In this document: piece after piece, positions 9,088 through 15,908 of the stretch
Position numbering within the stretch: the first letter of the stretch is position 1
Layout: every line of letters begins with the position of its first letter
Virus record (IMG/VR): IMGVR_UViG_3300046001_006201
Location: 1-46,214 of that record
Origin: a virus
Direction: 5' to 3' (one strand)
Length of the DNA stretch: 46,214 nt
Position numbers and translations under genes: made by a program
Notes under the pieces: model-generated
The model's input: only the letters and a program-made list of their open reading frames with translations
What the model was told of the DNA's origin: nothing
The model's database searches: none

Positions 9088-9705
9088 TTATAGATCCAAT
9101 TGATCTGAAATTTTCTTTAGTTTTTTGTCTCTTTGTTGGTGTTGCTTTTTGATTACTGTTTTATCCGCTGTGAATAGACCACCATTTCTGGAATTTGTAT
9201 CAATACCATCTCTATCAGGTTGGGTTGATAGTTTTTGTGTTATATGACCTAGTGTTGACCATTCGTGTAAATAATTTTTAATTAAACTTAATTTGTTGCT
9301 GATATTTTCAGATAACTCACCATCAAATTTTTCATCATCTTGTTTTGCAATATCTTTTGTTGCGTGAACAGTTTGATCTTTATGATTTGGTGGTGAATAA
9401 ATTGAATAGAGTTTTAAATCTACACTACCAGTGTTTAATATGTTATGTTTAGACCCTGCTGGTACACTTATAGAAAATCCTGTTTTGAATGGATATTCTT
9501 TTCCATTAATTTTTGAAACTCCACTACCTTGCTCAATCTTAAAGAATTGATCTACAGTATGAACTTCCACACCAATATCTTCTCTTGGTGGAATACTCAT
9601 TAAAACTAATTGTGAATGTTCAGATGTATATAGAACTTTTCTAAAGTCACTATTATTTATAGTTTCTTTTTCTACATCAATTACTAAACCGTGTTTATCA
9701 CTCAT
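9088..9705 (-). CDS. Cupin-domain protein with C-terminal extension
   Basis: Residues 20-115 form a cupin barrel: EVHTVDQFFKIEQGSG gives cupin motif 1 (H49 and Q53 in ligand positions) and VPAGSKHNILN gives motif 2 (H87). A conserved YSPPNHKDQTVHATK segment follows, as in the small bacterial cupin-2 family of mannose-6-phosphate-isomerase type. Residues 120-205 are an extra charged helical tail not needed for a cupin. Cupins bind metal and act as isomerases, dioxygenases or plain binding modules, and the substrate here is unknown. As the first gene of the portal operon it may be a virion or head-processing component rather than a metabolic enzyme (inference). AAGGG precedes the ATG. Confidence 0.75.
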   Translation of the reverse strand: MSDKHGLVIDVEKETINNSDFRKVLYTSEHSQLVLMSIPPREDIGVEVHTVDQFFKIEQGSGVSKINGKEYPFKTGFSISVPAGSKHNILNTGSVDLKLYSIYSPPNHKDQTVHATKDIAKQDDEKFDGELSENISNKLSLIKNYLHEWSTLGHITQKLSTQPDRDGIDTNSRNGGLFTADKTVIKKQHQQRDKKLKKISDQLDL

Positions 9706-9748
9706 AGGTTTACCCTTAATTTGTTTGTATTATACATTGTTTAAATAT

Positions 9749-9786
9749 AAAAATCCAGATCATTATAAAATGATCTGGATTTTTTA
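9749..9786 (-). terminator. Rho-independent terminator (bidirectional)
   Basis: AAAAATCCAGATCAT pairs with ATGATCTGGATTTTT around a TATAAA loop. It has T-runs in both directions and sits just beyond the start of the cupin operon, downstream of the acidic-protein gene on the minus strand. Confidence 0.85.
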
Positions 9787-9817
9787 TATAATGTATTCAG
9801 ATACTATACTTAAAAAA

Positions 9818-10663
9818 TTATAGAATGTCTTCGTCTAAGTAATCAGATAAGTCAGCGTCAAATTCACCAGATTCTTCTAAGGAATCATCAAAATCTTCAT
9901 AAAGAATACTATCTGTATCGGAAATTACATCAGAAAAATCATCGGAGTTTTCGGATAAGTCATAACCTAAGATGCTATCAACTTCATCTTCAATAAGCTG
10001 TGTCTGCTCAAGTAATGTATTGAGATTAACAATATCATCTTCGCTATTTTCAAGTAAAGAAATTGGAGACTGACCATATGAATCATAAGACTCTTCAACA
10101 TATTCATTAACTAAGTCTTCATCAAAGTAATCTTCTTCAAGACTCATTAATTCATAGCCTTCTTGAAGTGAATCATCGTCTTCATCATCGTCGTCATCTT
10201 CATCTTCTTCACGAACGGCTTTGAGTTCTTCAGCGTCTGCACTTAACTTACTTAAATTTTCTTCATCAATATTGTCATCTTCGGCTTCTTGAAGAGCAAG
10301 TAGTTGAAGTTGGTGAATTCTGCTTGTGTTCTGAACTTCAGTTTCAACTAATGTATCTCTATAAGAGTAGTCACCAAGTGAATCATATGGTGCATATTCT
10401 GACTTCTCACCAGTACCAAAAACTTTATCAAACATTTCATGAAATTCGGTCTTTGATAAATCACCACCTGCAATCTTCTTTGAAATTGCATCTAAATCAG
10501 ATGATTTAAGTGTAGTAGGCATTTCACCCTTACCGGTCCAATTATAGATATCCATAACTGGATTGCTTAAGGTAGTTAAACTTGCCATATCTGGCATATC
10601 TGCACCAGATTCAGTTAAACTCTTAAGGTAATTTAATTTATCATTATTGAAATCTCTATACAT
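9818..10663 (-). CDS. Highly acidic protein of unknown function
   Basis: The 281-residue protein starts MYRDFNNDKLNYLKS at an ATG with a perfect AAGGAG seven bases upstream. A longer in-frame start at 10714 has no such signal. The C-terminal half is dominated by Asp and Glu, including EEDEDDDDDEDDD, with very few basic residues. The N-terminal half is mixed helical with FHEMFDKVFG. It has its own leader with GGACAAAT, a long untranslated region and a strong terminator after it, so it is a monocistronic and probably highly expressed gene. The composition suits a scaffold-like or nucleic-acid-mimic protein, but no family is recognised. Confidence 0.6.
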   Translation of the reverse strand: MYRDFNNDKLNYLKSLTESGADMPDMASLTTLSNPVMDIYNWTGKGEMPTTLKSSDLDAISKKIAGGDLSKTEFHEMFDKVFGTGEKSEYAPYDSLGDYSYRDTLVETEVQNTSRIHQLQLLALQEAEDDNIDEENLSKLSADAEELKAVREEDEDDDDDEDDDSLQEGYELMSLEEDYFDEDLVNEYVEESYDSYGQSPISLLENSEDDIVNLNTLLEQTQLIEDEVDSILGYDLSENSDDFSDVISDTDSILYEDFDDSLEESGEFDADLSDYLDEDIL

Positions 10664-10770
10664 ATTTATTCTCCTTAATTTTTTAATTATGTATTTAATC
10701 GTTGAGTTGTTCAAACTTATAAGTTGTTTATTTTCAAATACTTATATTGCTTATTTTCAATTTTACAATT

Positions 10771-10778
10771 ATTTGTCC
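10771..10778 (-). promoter_or_regulatory. GGACAAAT leader element
   Basis: GGACAAAT (minus strand) lies about 108 bases before the acidic-protein ATG in a non-coding stretch of 131 bases. It matches the octamer seen in other leaders. No TATAAATA or clear -10 box is visible next to it. Confidence 0.4.
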
Positions 10779-10794
10779 TAAACATAAAATAAAA

Positions 10795-12321
10795 CTACAA
10801 AGTGAACTGGGAATTTACTGTGGCGACTGGTGTTGTTGGTACTCCATATGACGGAGATTCTTGAAATTGATAGTTAAATGCGGATTTTCCATTTCTTCGT
10901 TTTTCTAACAATAGTGTGGATGTTGTACCTGTTTCACCACCTCTATTTTTAAGAATACTTAATCTAACTTTTGTTCCAACAACCATTCCACCGCTTGCAT
11001 CTGTAAATTGAGATTCTTCTTCGTCAGTTCTTTGTAAAAATGCAAGAAAATCTGTATCGTTTGCTTTTTCCATAGATTCGGACATACTTGTAAATGATGG
11101 TTTACTATTATTATAACCAGAACGATTTAATTGAGTAGCAGTTACAACAGGAACATTATTCATAATTGCCATACGTTTAAACCCGGATGTAACTTCACCA
11201 AGCTCATGTCTATATTCAGTATTATTATTACCACTTCGAATTAAATCCAAGTAATCAATATAAATTGACTTTAAATCGTAGTTTTGAATTACATCATCAA
11301 CAATAGATTCAATTTCAGATAATCTTACCATTCGAGCAGGAACATAATAAAATAAGATATTTGAATTGATTGCATTTAAACTTTGCAGAATGTCTGTTTT
11401 AAGATTAAAGTTTGGATTGTTTTTAATTTCAAATAAAACTTCAGCATGTACACGACCTGTGTAAGCACAATAATATCGAATTAAACTTTCATCAATTAAA
11501 TTTTCTGCAGTTATATATAAATGTGCTTCCTTCTTACCAGTAGGTGAAGGTGTAGTATACATTGAATTCATTTCTTTATTTTTAATTTTTACGGTATTTG
11601 CTAATATATTTAATAGCATAACAGATTTACCAACACCCGTCTCACCACCAAACATATAGACACGACCAGATTCAAAACCACCGAAGGGAAGACTTTCATC
11701 TATAATACTAAAACCAGAACGAATTGAATTATTTTTAAATTGATTTTTAAAGCGTTCTAAAATGGAATCAAAGTTATCATGAAATAAATCCAGTGAAGAC
11801 GCTTTTGAAATACTTTCAATACGATTTAATTCTTTTAATCCAATATGTGTTTTATTAATTATCTGTTCAAAATTTTCTAGTAAAGAATTTAAATCTTCAT
11901 AATTTCCATTTTCATATTCTTCAATAGCAGTTTTTAAGTTAGGAATATTCTTACCAAGATAAAAACCTTTTCTTTTAGGAATAATTGTTTTGGTTAATAA
12001 ATTATCTAAAATTTCATTACTCTTATACTTTTCATTTTCAAGTAGAAGACCATGTAAGTCAGCATACTTTCCATTTGAAGTAATCTCTTGAATTTTATTA
12101 ACTGAAAACTCTTCGGAATTTTTGTAACGAAACTTAGAAAGATATACAACAAAATTTATTTTATTTCTTGAATTGAGTGGTCTTTGTTCTTCTGGTGTAG
12201 ATTGAACATATGAATGAAATATCGAATAGATAGATGATAGCATTTCCTTTGAGCGAGGGTACTCAATAGGCATAGATATACATACATCAAAGCATGTATT
12301 TACAAATCGTTCGGATATCAT
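10795..12321 (-). CDS. 41: Replicative DNA helicase, T4 gp41/DnaB-like
   Basis: This 508-residue protein has a RecA-type ATPase in its second half: Walker A GGETGVGKS (residues 225-233), Walker B SIYIDYLDLI (352-361), and ATQLNR (395-400), the DnaB motif preceding the DNA-binding loop. It would be the hexameric 5'-3' helicase of the phage replisome. The N-terminal 190 residues are helical and divergent, as in gp41. A hydrophilic insertion of about 20 residues (near 246-265, TTPSPTGKK) follows the Walker A helix. It is transcribed from its own sigma70-like promoter, separated from the kinase-like gene upstream by a terminator. Confidence 0.85.
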   Translation of the reverse strand: MISERFVNTCFDVCISMPIEYPRSKEMLSSIYSIFHSYVQSTPEEQRPLNSRNKINFVVYLSKFRYKNSEEFSVNKIQEITSNGKYADLHGLLLENEKYKSNEILDNLLTKTIIPKRKGFYLGKNIPNLKTAIEEYENGNYEDLNSLLENFEQIINKTHIGLKELNRIESISKASSLDLFHDNFDSILERFKNQFKNNSIRSGFSIIDESLPFGGFESGRVYMFGGETGVGKSVMLLNILANTVKIKNKEMNSMYTTPSPTGKKEAHLYITAENLIDESLIRYYCAYTGRVHAEVLFEIKNNPNFNLKTDILQSLNAINSNILFYYVPARMVRLSEIESIVDDVIQNYDLKSIYIDYLDLIRSGNNNTEYRHELGEVTSGFKRMAIMNNVPVVTATQLNRSGYNNSKPSFTSMSESMEKANDTDFLAFLQRTDEEESQFTDASGGMVVGTKVRLSILKNRGGETGTTSTLLLEKRRNGKSAFNYQFQESPSYGVPTTPVATVNSQFTL

Positions 12322-12359
12322 AATATATACCTCTTTCGGTGAAGTTCTCTGACTCTAAA

Positions 12360-12388
12360 ATTATACCACGTTCTATAAGGATTTGCAA
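12360..12388 (-). promoter_or_regulatory. Sigma70-like promoter of helicase gene
   Basis: On the minus strand, TTGCAA (12388-12383), a 17-base spacer and TATAAT (12365-12360) preceded by TGG (extended -10) lie about 40 bases before the helicase ATG. This is close to the bacterial housekeeping consensus and suggests early transcription by host polymerase. Confidence 0.75.
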
Positions 12389-12398
12389 ACGCAACGAC

Positions 12399-12432
12399 AA
12401 AAAAATCCCTACAACTATAAAGTTATAGGGAT
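12399..12432 (-). terminator. Rho-independent terminator after kinase-like gene
   Basis: ATCCCTACAACT and AGTTATAGGGAT form a 12-pair stem with one mismatch around an ATAA loop, followed on the minus strand by seven T residues. It separates the UvsX/kinase transcript from the helicase promoter. Confidence 0.85.
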
Positions 12433-12453
12433 AAAAAAATAATTAAATTTAAA

Positions 12454-13005
12454 TTATATAAATCTTAACACGTCTTTATTTTTCATATATGGTAGTAATT
12501 TATCATATATTGAAATCATATTATCTTCAACTCTTAATCTAAAAGCACTATCATTACCATCTCGAATTCCATCATTAAACATATAGTTATTTTTATCGGA
12601 TTGTTTAAAGAAAATGTAATCATACGTGTGAATAAAGCTTTTTGTTAATTCAATTTTTTGTTCAACTAGATGATTGAATCCAGCAGTTTTTGAATAACCA
12701 ATACTATCAACTATAGTTCTATCTGTTATTACAATGCTATATCGCATAGCCATTTCTAGTTCAGTTTTAATTTGATTTGTAAAGATCCAGAGTTGACTTT
12801 CCTCTGTAGTTTGTTTATTTATTTTAAATGGAGATTCACTTGCCAATTCAGTGAGTATATGAATTGAACGATCATTACATCTTTTTTTACAACGAGTTGC
12901 CATATCAAATACAGAGGTTGTTTTTCCAGTTCCATGTGTTCCAGAAAATGCAACTTTATTTACATCATGTAAATTATCTAATATAAGTTCAACAGGATTC
13001 ATCAT
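12454..13005 (-). CDS. P-loop ATPase, nucleotide/nucleoside kinase-like (AAA_28/NadR-like)
   Basis: The protein of about 183 residues has a clear P-loop, SGTHGTGKTT (about residues 21-30), then ILTELASESPF and a central VITDRTIVDSIGY, which resembles the D-R motif of thymidylate-kinase-like and NadR-type P-loop kinases. It probably phosphorylates a nucleoside, nucleotide or related small molecule. The substrate cannot be read from the sequence. The start is one of two adjacent ATGs near 13005, ten bases after GGAG; an upstream TTG at 13014 is less likely. It is co-transcribed with uvsX (20 bases apart). Confidence 0.65.
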   Translation of the reverse strand: MMNPVELILDNLHDVNKVAFSGTHGTGKTTSVFDMATRCKKRCNDRSIHILTELASESPFKINKQTTEESQLWIFTNQIKTELEMAMRYSIVITDRTIVDSIGYSKTAGFNHLVEQKIELTKSFIHTYDYIFFKQSDKNNYMFNDGIRDGNDSAFRLRVEDNMISIYDKLLPYMKNKDVLRFI

Positions 13006-13025
13006 ATAAAACAAACTCCAAAATT

Positions 13026-14267
13026 TTAATCTTCAAGAAAAGAAGGTGTGTCATCAACTTCAACAGATTTTTCTTCTAGTAGAATTTCTTTTTTCTTGGT
13101 AGGATTTTGCCAAATTACTGGTTCAGATTCTGCAGTACGAACTTCGGGATCCCAATAGATACCATCAATATCACCACCAGCATTCTCTCGCTTAAACTCT
13201 TCAATTGCCTTTGTTAAATCTGCATCAAACGCTGCACGAAATTCAGCATCTTCTGTATAAAGATTACTAGCTTGCTTTTGACGAAATGATTTTGTTGGAT
13301 AAGACTTTAAACGACATGAAGCACCAGCATCAATATACTTACGTGCCTTAAGAAATTCATAGTTAGTCCAAAAATTTGAAAACCCAAGAGTTGCATTAAA
13401 ATTGATTGTAATTGGAATATTTGGTGAAGACGCTTTATTTTTAATTGCACGAACTTTTACTGGTGACATTGTATATCCATATGGATCATTTGCATAGGAT
13501 GGTCCTTGTTCTACTTCAAATAACTGATATGCATTGAAGTTGACAGTTTGACCACCGGGAAGCGTCTGGTCTTGTTTCATAAATCGCATATCTGCTGCGG
13601 CTGGCATCCCCGTCATATTTAATTTCTGACGAAGTTGGTTTACAGCAACAAGAGCAATATTATATTTTACCAGTTTATCAATGTATTTTGGAATTAACCG
13701 AGCAAGTACATTTGCACGACGAGCACCATCTGTATTGGATAGCTCATCCGATGCGAGCATATCTTCAGTTTGGGTGTTTGCTATACTATCCCAAATGATA
13801 AGTGATGGGATTTCCATTAATTCTGGTTGTGAACTTTTAAATGCACATATCTGTTCGACACACTTAAATAACTTTTCAACAGTAAGACCATTAACAATGT
13901 GAACTGGTTGTGTACATCCAAGTTCTTTTAATCTCTTTTGAGACATACTTTCTTCACTATCGGCATAAATTGTGATAAATTTATCACCCCAAATTTTTTG
14001 TCCGCTTTTAATGAATGATGCCAGTAATGTACTTTTACCACTTCCGGGTTTACCAATATACATAGAAAATTTACAAGGAATTCCACCATCTGTAATTGCG
14101 TCTAATAAATCGATACCCGATGGAATCTTTACAATATCATCTGTTAGAGAACTTTCAATATCACTATTGGAAAGAAATGCTGAAAATGCTGCACTTATAG
14201 CATCCGTTTGTGTCATATCAATATTAATTGATTCTGATGAATTGCTTGACTTTTTAGGACGAGCCAT
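13026..14267 (-). CDS. uvsX: UvsX/RecA-like recombinase
   Basis: The 413-residue protein has the RecA-fold core of T4 UvsX: IPSGIDLLDAITDGGIP, Walker A GKPGSGKST (72-80), the catalytic Glu region YADSEES (101-107), Walker B PSLIIWDSIANT (near 155), and VAVNQLRQK leading to the mobile DNA-binding loop. It forms filaments on single-stranded DNA for strand exchange and recombination-dependent replication. The N-terminus is Ser-rich and probably flexible, and the C-terminus acidic (DDTPSFLED), as in many RecA-like proteins. AAAGG precedes the ATG. It is slightly longer than T4 UvsX (391 residues). Confidence 0.9.
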   Translation of the reverse strand: MARPKKSSNSSESINIDMTQTDAISAAFSAFLSNSDIESSLTDDIVKIPSGIDLLDAITDGGIPCKFSMYIGKPGSGKSTLLASFIKSGQKIWGDKFITIYADSEESMSQKRLKELGCTQPVHIVNGLTVEKLFKCVEQICAFKSSQPELMEIPSLIIWDSIANTQTEDMLASDELSNTDGARRANVLARLIPKYIDKLVKYNIALVAVNQLRQKLNMTGMPAAADMRFMKQDQTLPGGQTVNFNAYQLFEVEQGPSYANDPYGYTMSPVKVRAIKNKASSPNIPITINFNATLGFSNFWTNYEFLKARKYIDAGASCRLKSYPTKSFRQKQASNLYTEDAEFRAAFDADLTKAIEEFKRENAGGDIDGIYWDPEVRTAESEPVIWQNPTKKKEILLEEKSVEVDDTPSFLED

Positions 14268-14284
14268 TAAAAATTACCTTTCGA

Positions 14285-14656
14285 TTAACTTGCTTTTTGG
14301 TTTTGGTCTAACTCTAATATTTTTTTAGATAATTCACGAATATCAACATAACCATCTTTTTTTGATGTTTCATTTTCAATTTCATCATCGAGTTTAGTTA
14401 TAAGCTCATATTCGAGTTTAACACTGGCATCAATAGTTTTACGAATATTTAATTCACTATTTGTTGCTTCAGTTTTTGTCTTGGCTACTTCTGAGGCTCT
14501 ACTTAATGCAGAACCACGACTTCTAAAATCATCGTTGGTTAATTTGAACTGATCGAGAGATTTTCTATTCTCAATATTTTGTTCTAAAAGTTGGTATAAT
14601 CCTTTTCGATTGGCTTCGATCTCTGCGATTATTAGTTTTTTACGCTCTCTACTCAT
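14285..14656 (-). CDS. Small coiled-coil protein upstream of uvsX, unknown
   Basis: The 123-residue, charged, almost wholly helical protein (KKLIIAEIEANRKGLYQLL, LEYELITKLDDEIEN) has no recognised domain. It ends 17 bases before uvsX. Position and size would suit a recombination mediator such as UvsY (137 residues in T4), but I see no real sequence similarity, so that is a guess. A TTGCTT-17-TATAAT promoter lies so close that its transcript would start at about the ATG. Confidence 0.5.
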   Translation of the reverse strand: MSRERKKLIIAEIEANRKGLYQLLEQNIENRKSLDQFKLTNDDFRSRGSALSRASEVAKTKTEATNSELNIRKTIDASVKLEYELITKLDDEIENETSKKDGYVDIRELSKKILELDQNQKAS

Positions 14657-14662
14657 ACTTTT

Positions 14663-14691
14663 ATTATACTTCCTTTTCGGTTAAAAAGCAA
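14663..14691 (-). promoter_or_regulatory. Possible sigma70 promoter giving a near-leaderless mRNA
   Basis: On the minus strand TTGCTT (14691-14686), a 17-base spacer and TATAAT (14668-14663) are followed 6 bases later by the ATG of the coiled-coil gene. AAGGAAG within the spacer might instead be a weak ribosome-binding site. Confidence 0.45.
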
Positions 14692-14692
14692 A

Positions 14693-15151
14693 TTATAGCT
14701 CATCAAAAGTCTTATATTCGTTGTCATAATATGTATTTTTTGGTAAGTGTCTTAAATTATTAGATTTAATATCCTTCATTTTAATTGAATGTAAATCTCG
14801 TTGTGCTTTTACATTACTTAACTTAACTTCATTAATTTTTTCAGCTATTCTTACTACACACAAGTTTGGATCTTCATTTAAGGTACAAAACTTTTTAGAT
14901 TTTTCTAGTTCAGATATTTTTAATTTATTTATTTCAAGTAAACATACATACTTTAATTCACCAGAATAATTCTCACATAATGAACGTCTAAATTCTTTTC
15001 TGTGAATTACATTCTGAATAATATCATTGATTTTTAATCTGTATTCAGTACCATGTTTTTTCTGATAGTCATTAACTCTATGTATCATTTCCATAGACGA
15101 ATTAGCTAGAAATGATAATAGTAGACTTTCATTCAATTGTTTATATGTCAT
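14693..15151 (-). CDS. Hypothetical helical protein
   Basis: This 152-residue protein is basic and helical, with four spread cysteines (in RSLCENY, YVCLLE, KFCTLN and NLCVVR). The pattern C-x9-C, C-x9-C could hold disulphides or a metal, but no known motif matches. It lies between the terminase-like gene (11 bases upstream) and the UvsX group. The function is unknown. Confidence 0.5.
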   Translation of the reverse strand: MTYKQLNESLLLSFLANSSMEMIHRVNDYQKKHGTEYRLKINDIIQNVIHRKEFRRSLCENYSGELKYVCLLEINKLKISELEKSKKFCTLNEDPNLCVVRIAEKINEVKLSNVKAQRDLHSIKMKDIKSNNLRHLPKNTYYDNEYKTFDEL

Positions 15152-15162
15152 AATAACCTCGA

Positions 15163-15873
15163 TTATACGATTATAAAATCTGTATCGTTTGTTAAATTGA
15201 TTTGCAAAAACTTATCTTTAATAACTTTATTGACCGAGTTTTGATTAATACGAGAATCATTGCGGTCTTCAAGAATATTGAAATATATAACATCATTTGC
15301 TTTTTTAATATTATCATATATTTCATCAAATAATAAACTTCTCATACATTGATTCATAAAAACAATATCAATATCAGATTCACTTAAAATTGTTGATATT
15401 TTTTGTTTGGTTGTTTTAAGAAAAAGTTTTGAGTTATTAAATATATTTAAAGTAAGCTTATTTATATTTAAACTGTTTTTTTCATTAATACCATACTCTG
15501 GATAGTAATCAATATGTATTGTTTTTAATATTATTTTTGTTTCGGCAATAAAATCTTTTAATAAATTATCGTTTGGAAATACAATTAGTATTTTGATATT
15601 TGGATTATAAATTAAAAACCATATAATTAATAGTTTTTGAATTTGAGTTACATGAGAATAATTAAATGTTGTAACAAATACTTTATTTTTATTTAATAAA
15701 CTATCAATTACAAATATTTGATTGCTTGTTAAATTTATACTACGCATCTTTTCAGTTATAAAGAAAATCGGGTCTAATCTCAATCGTTCTGAATATGACT
15801 CTTGTTCATAGTCTTTGGTATAAAAATTTCTTTGAAATAAAGTGTTAAAAAAGTTTTTAATGCGTGAAATCAT
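15163..15873 (-). CDS. Terminase-like ATPase-fold protein lacking Walker A (degenerate)
   Basis: The 236-residue sequence looks like the N-terminal part of a T4 gp17-type large terminase: a DPIFFI motif at 34-39, LTSNQIFVIDSLLNKN in place of the 'L...Q..ll......N' segment, strand FVTTFN, then helix and a PNIKILIVFPNDNLLKDFI segment where terminases have 'N..i.i.a......'. The loop that should read R-x2-GK-S/T is NYSHVTQIQKLL, so no P-loop exists, and VFMNQCMRSLLF replaces the Walker B IDE. There is no nuclease domain. It may be an inactive regulator or relic. A remnant with the same start (MISRI) lies between the GH9 genes. The similarity is by eye and tentative. Confidence 0.45.
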   Translation of the reverse strand: MISRIKNFFNTLFQRNFYTKDYEQESYSERLRLDPIFFITEKMRSINLTSNQIFVIDSLLNKNKVFVTTFNYSHVTQIQKLLIIWFLIYNPNIKILIVFPNDNLLKDFIAETKIILKTIHIDYYPEYGINEKNSLNINKLTLNIFNNSKLFLKTTKQKISTILSESDIDIVFMNQCMRSLLFDEIYDNIKKANDVIYFNILEDRNDSRINQNSVNKVIKDKFLQINLTNDTDFIIV

Positions 15874-15908
15874 ATTCAGTTCTCCTATTTAAATTAAATT
15901 AACATATT

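Noticed and set aside
14285-14656. Calling the coiled-coil protein UvsY
   Set aside because: Location and size fit, but there is no visible residue similarity to T4 UvsY, so the name is not supported.
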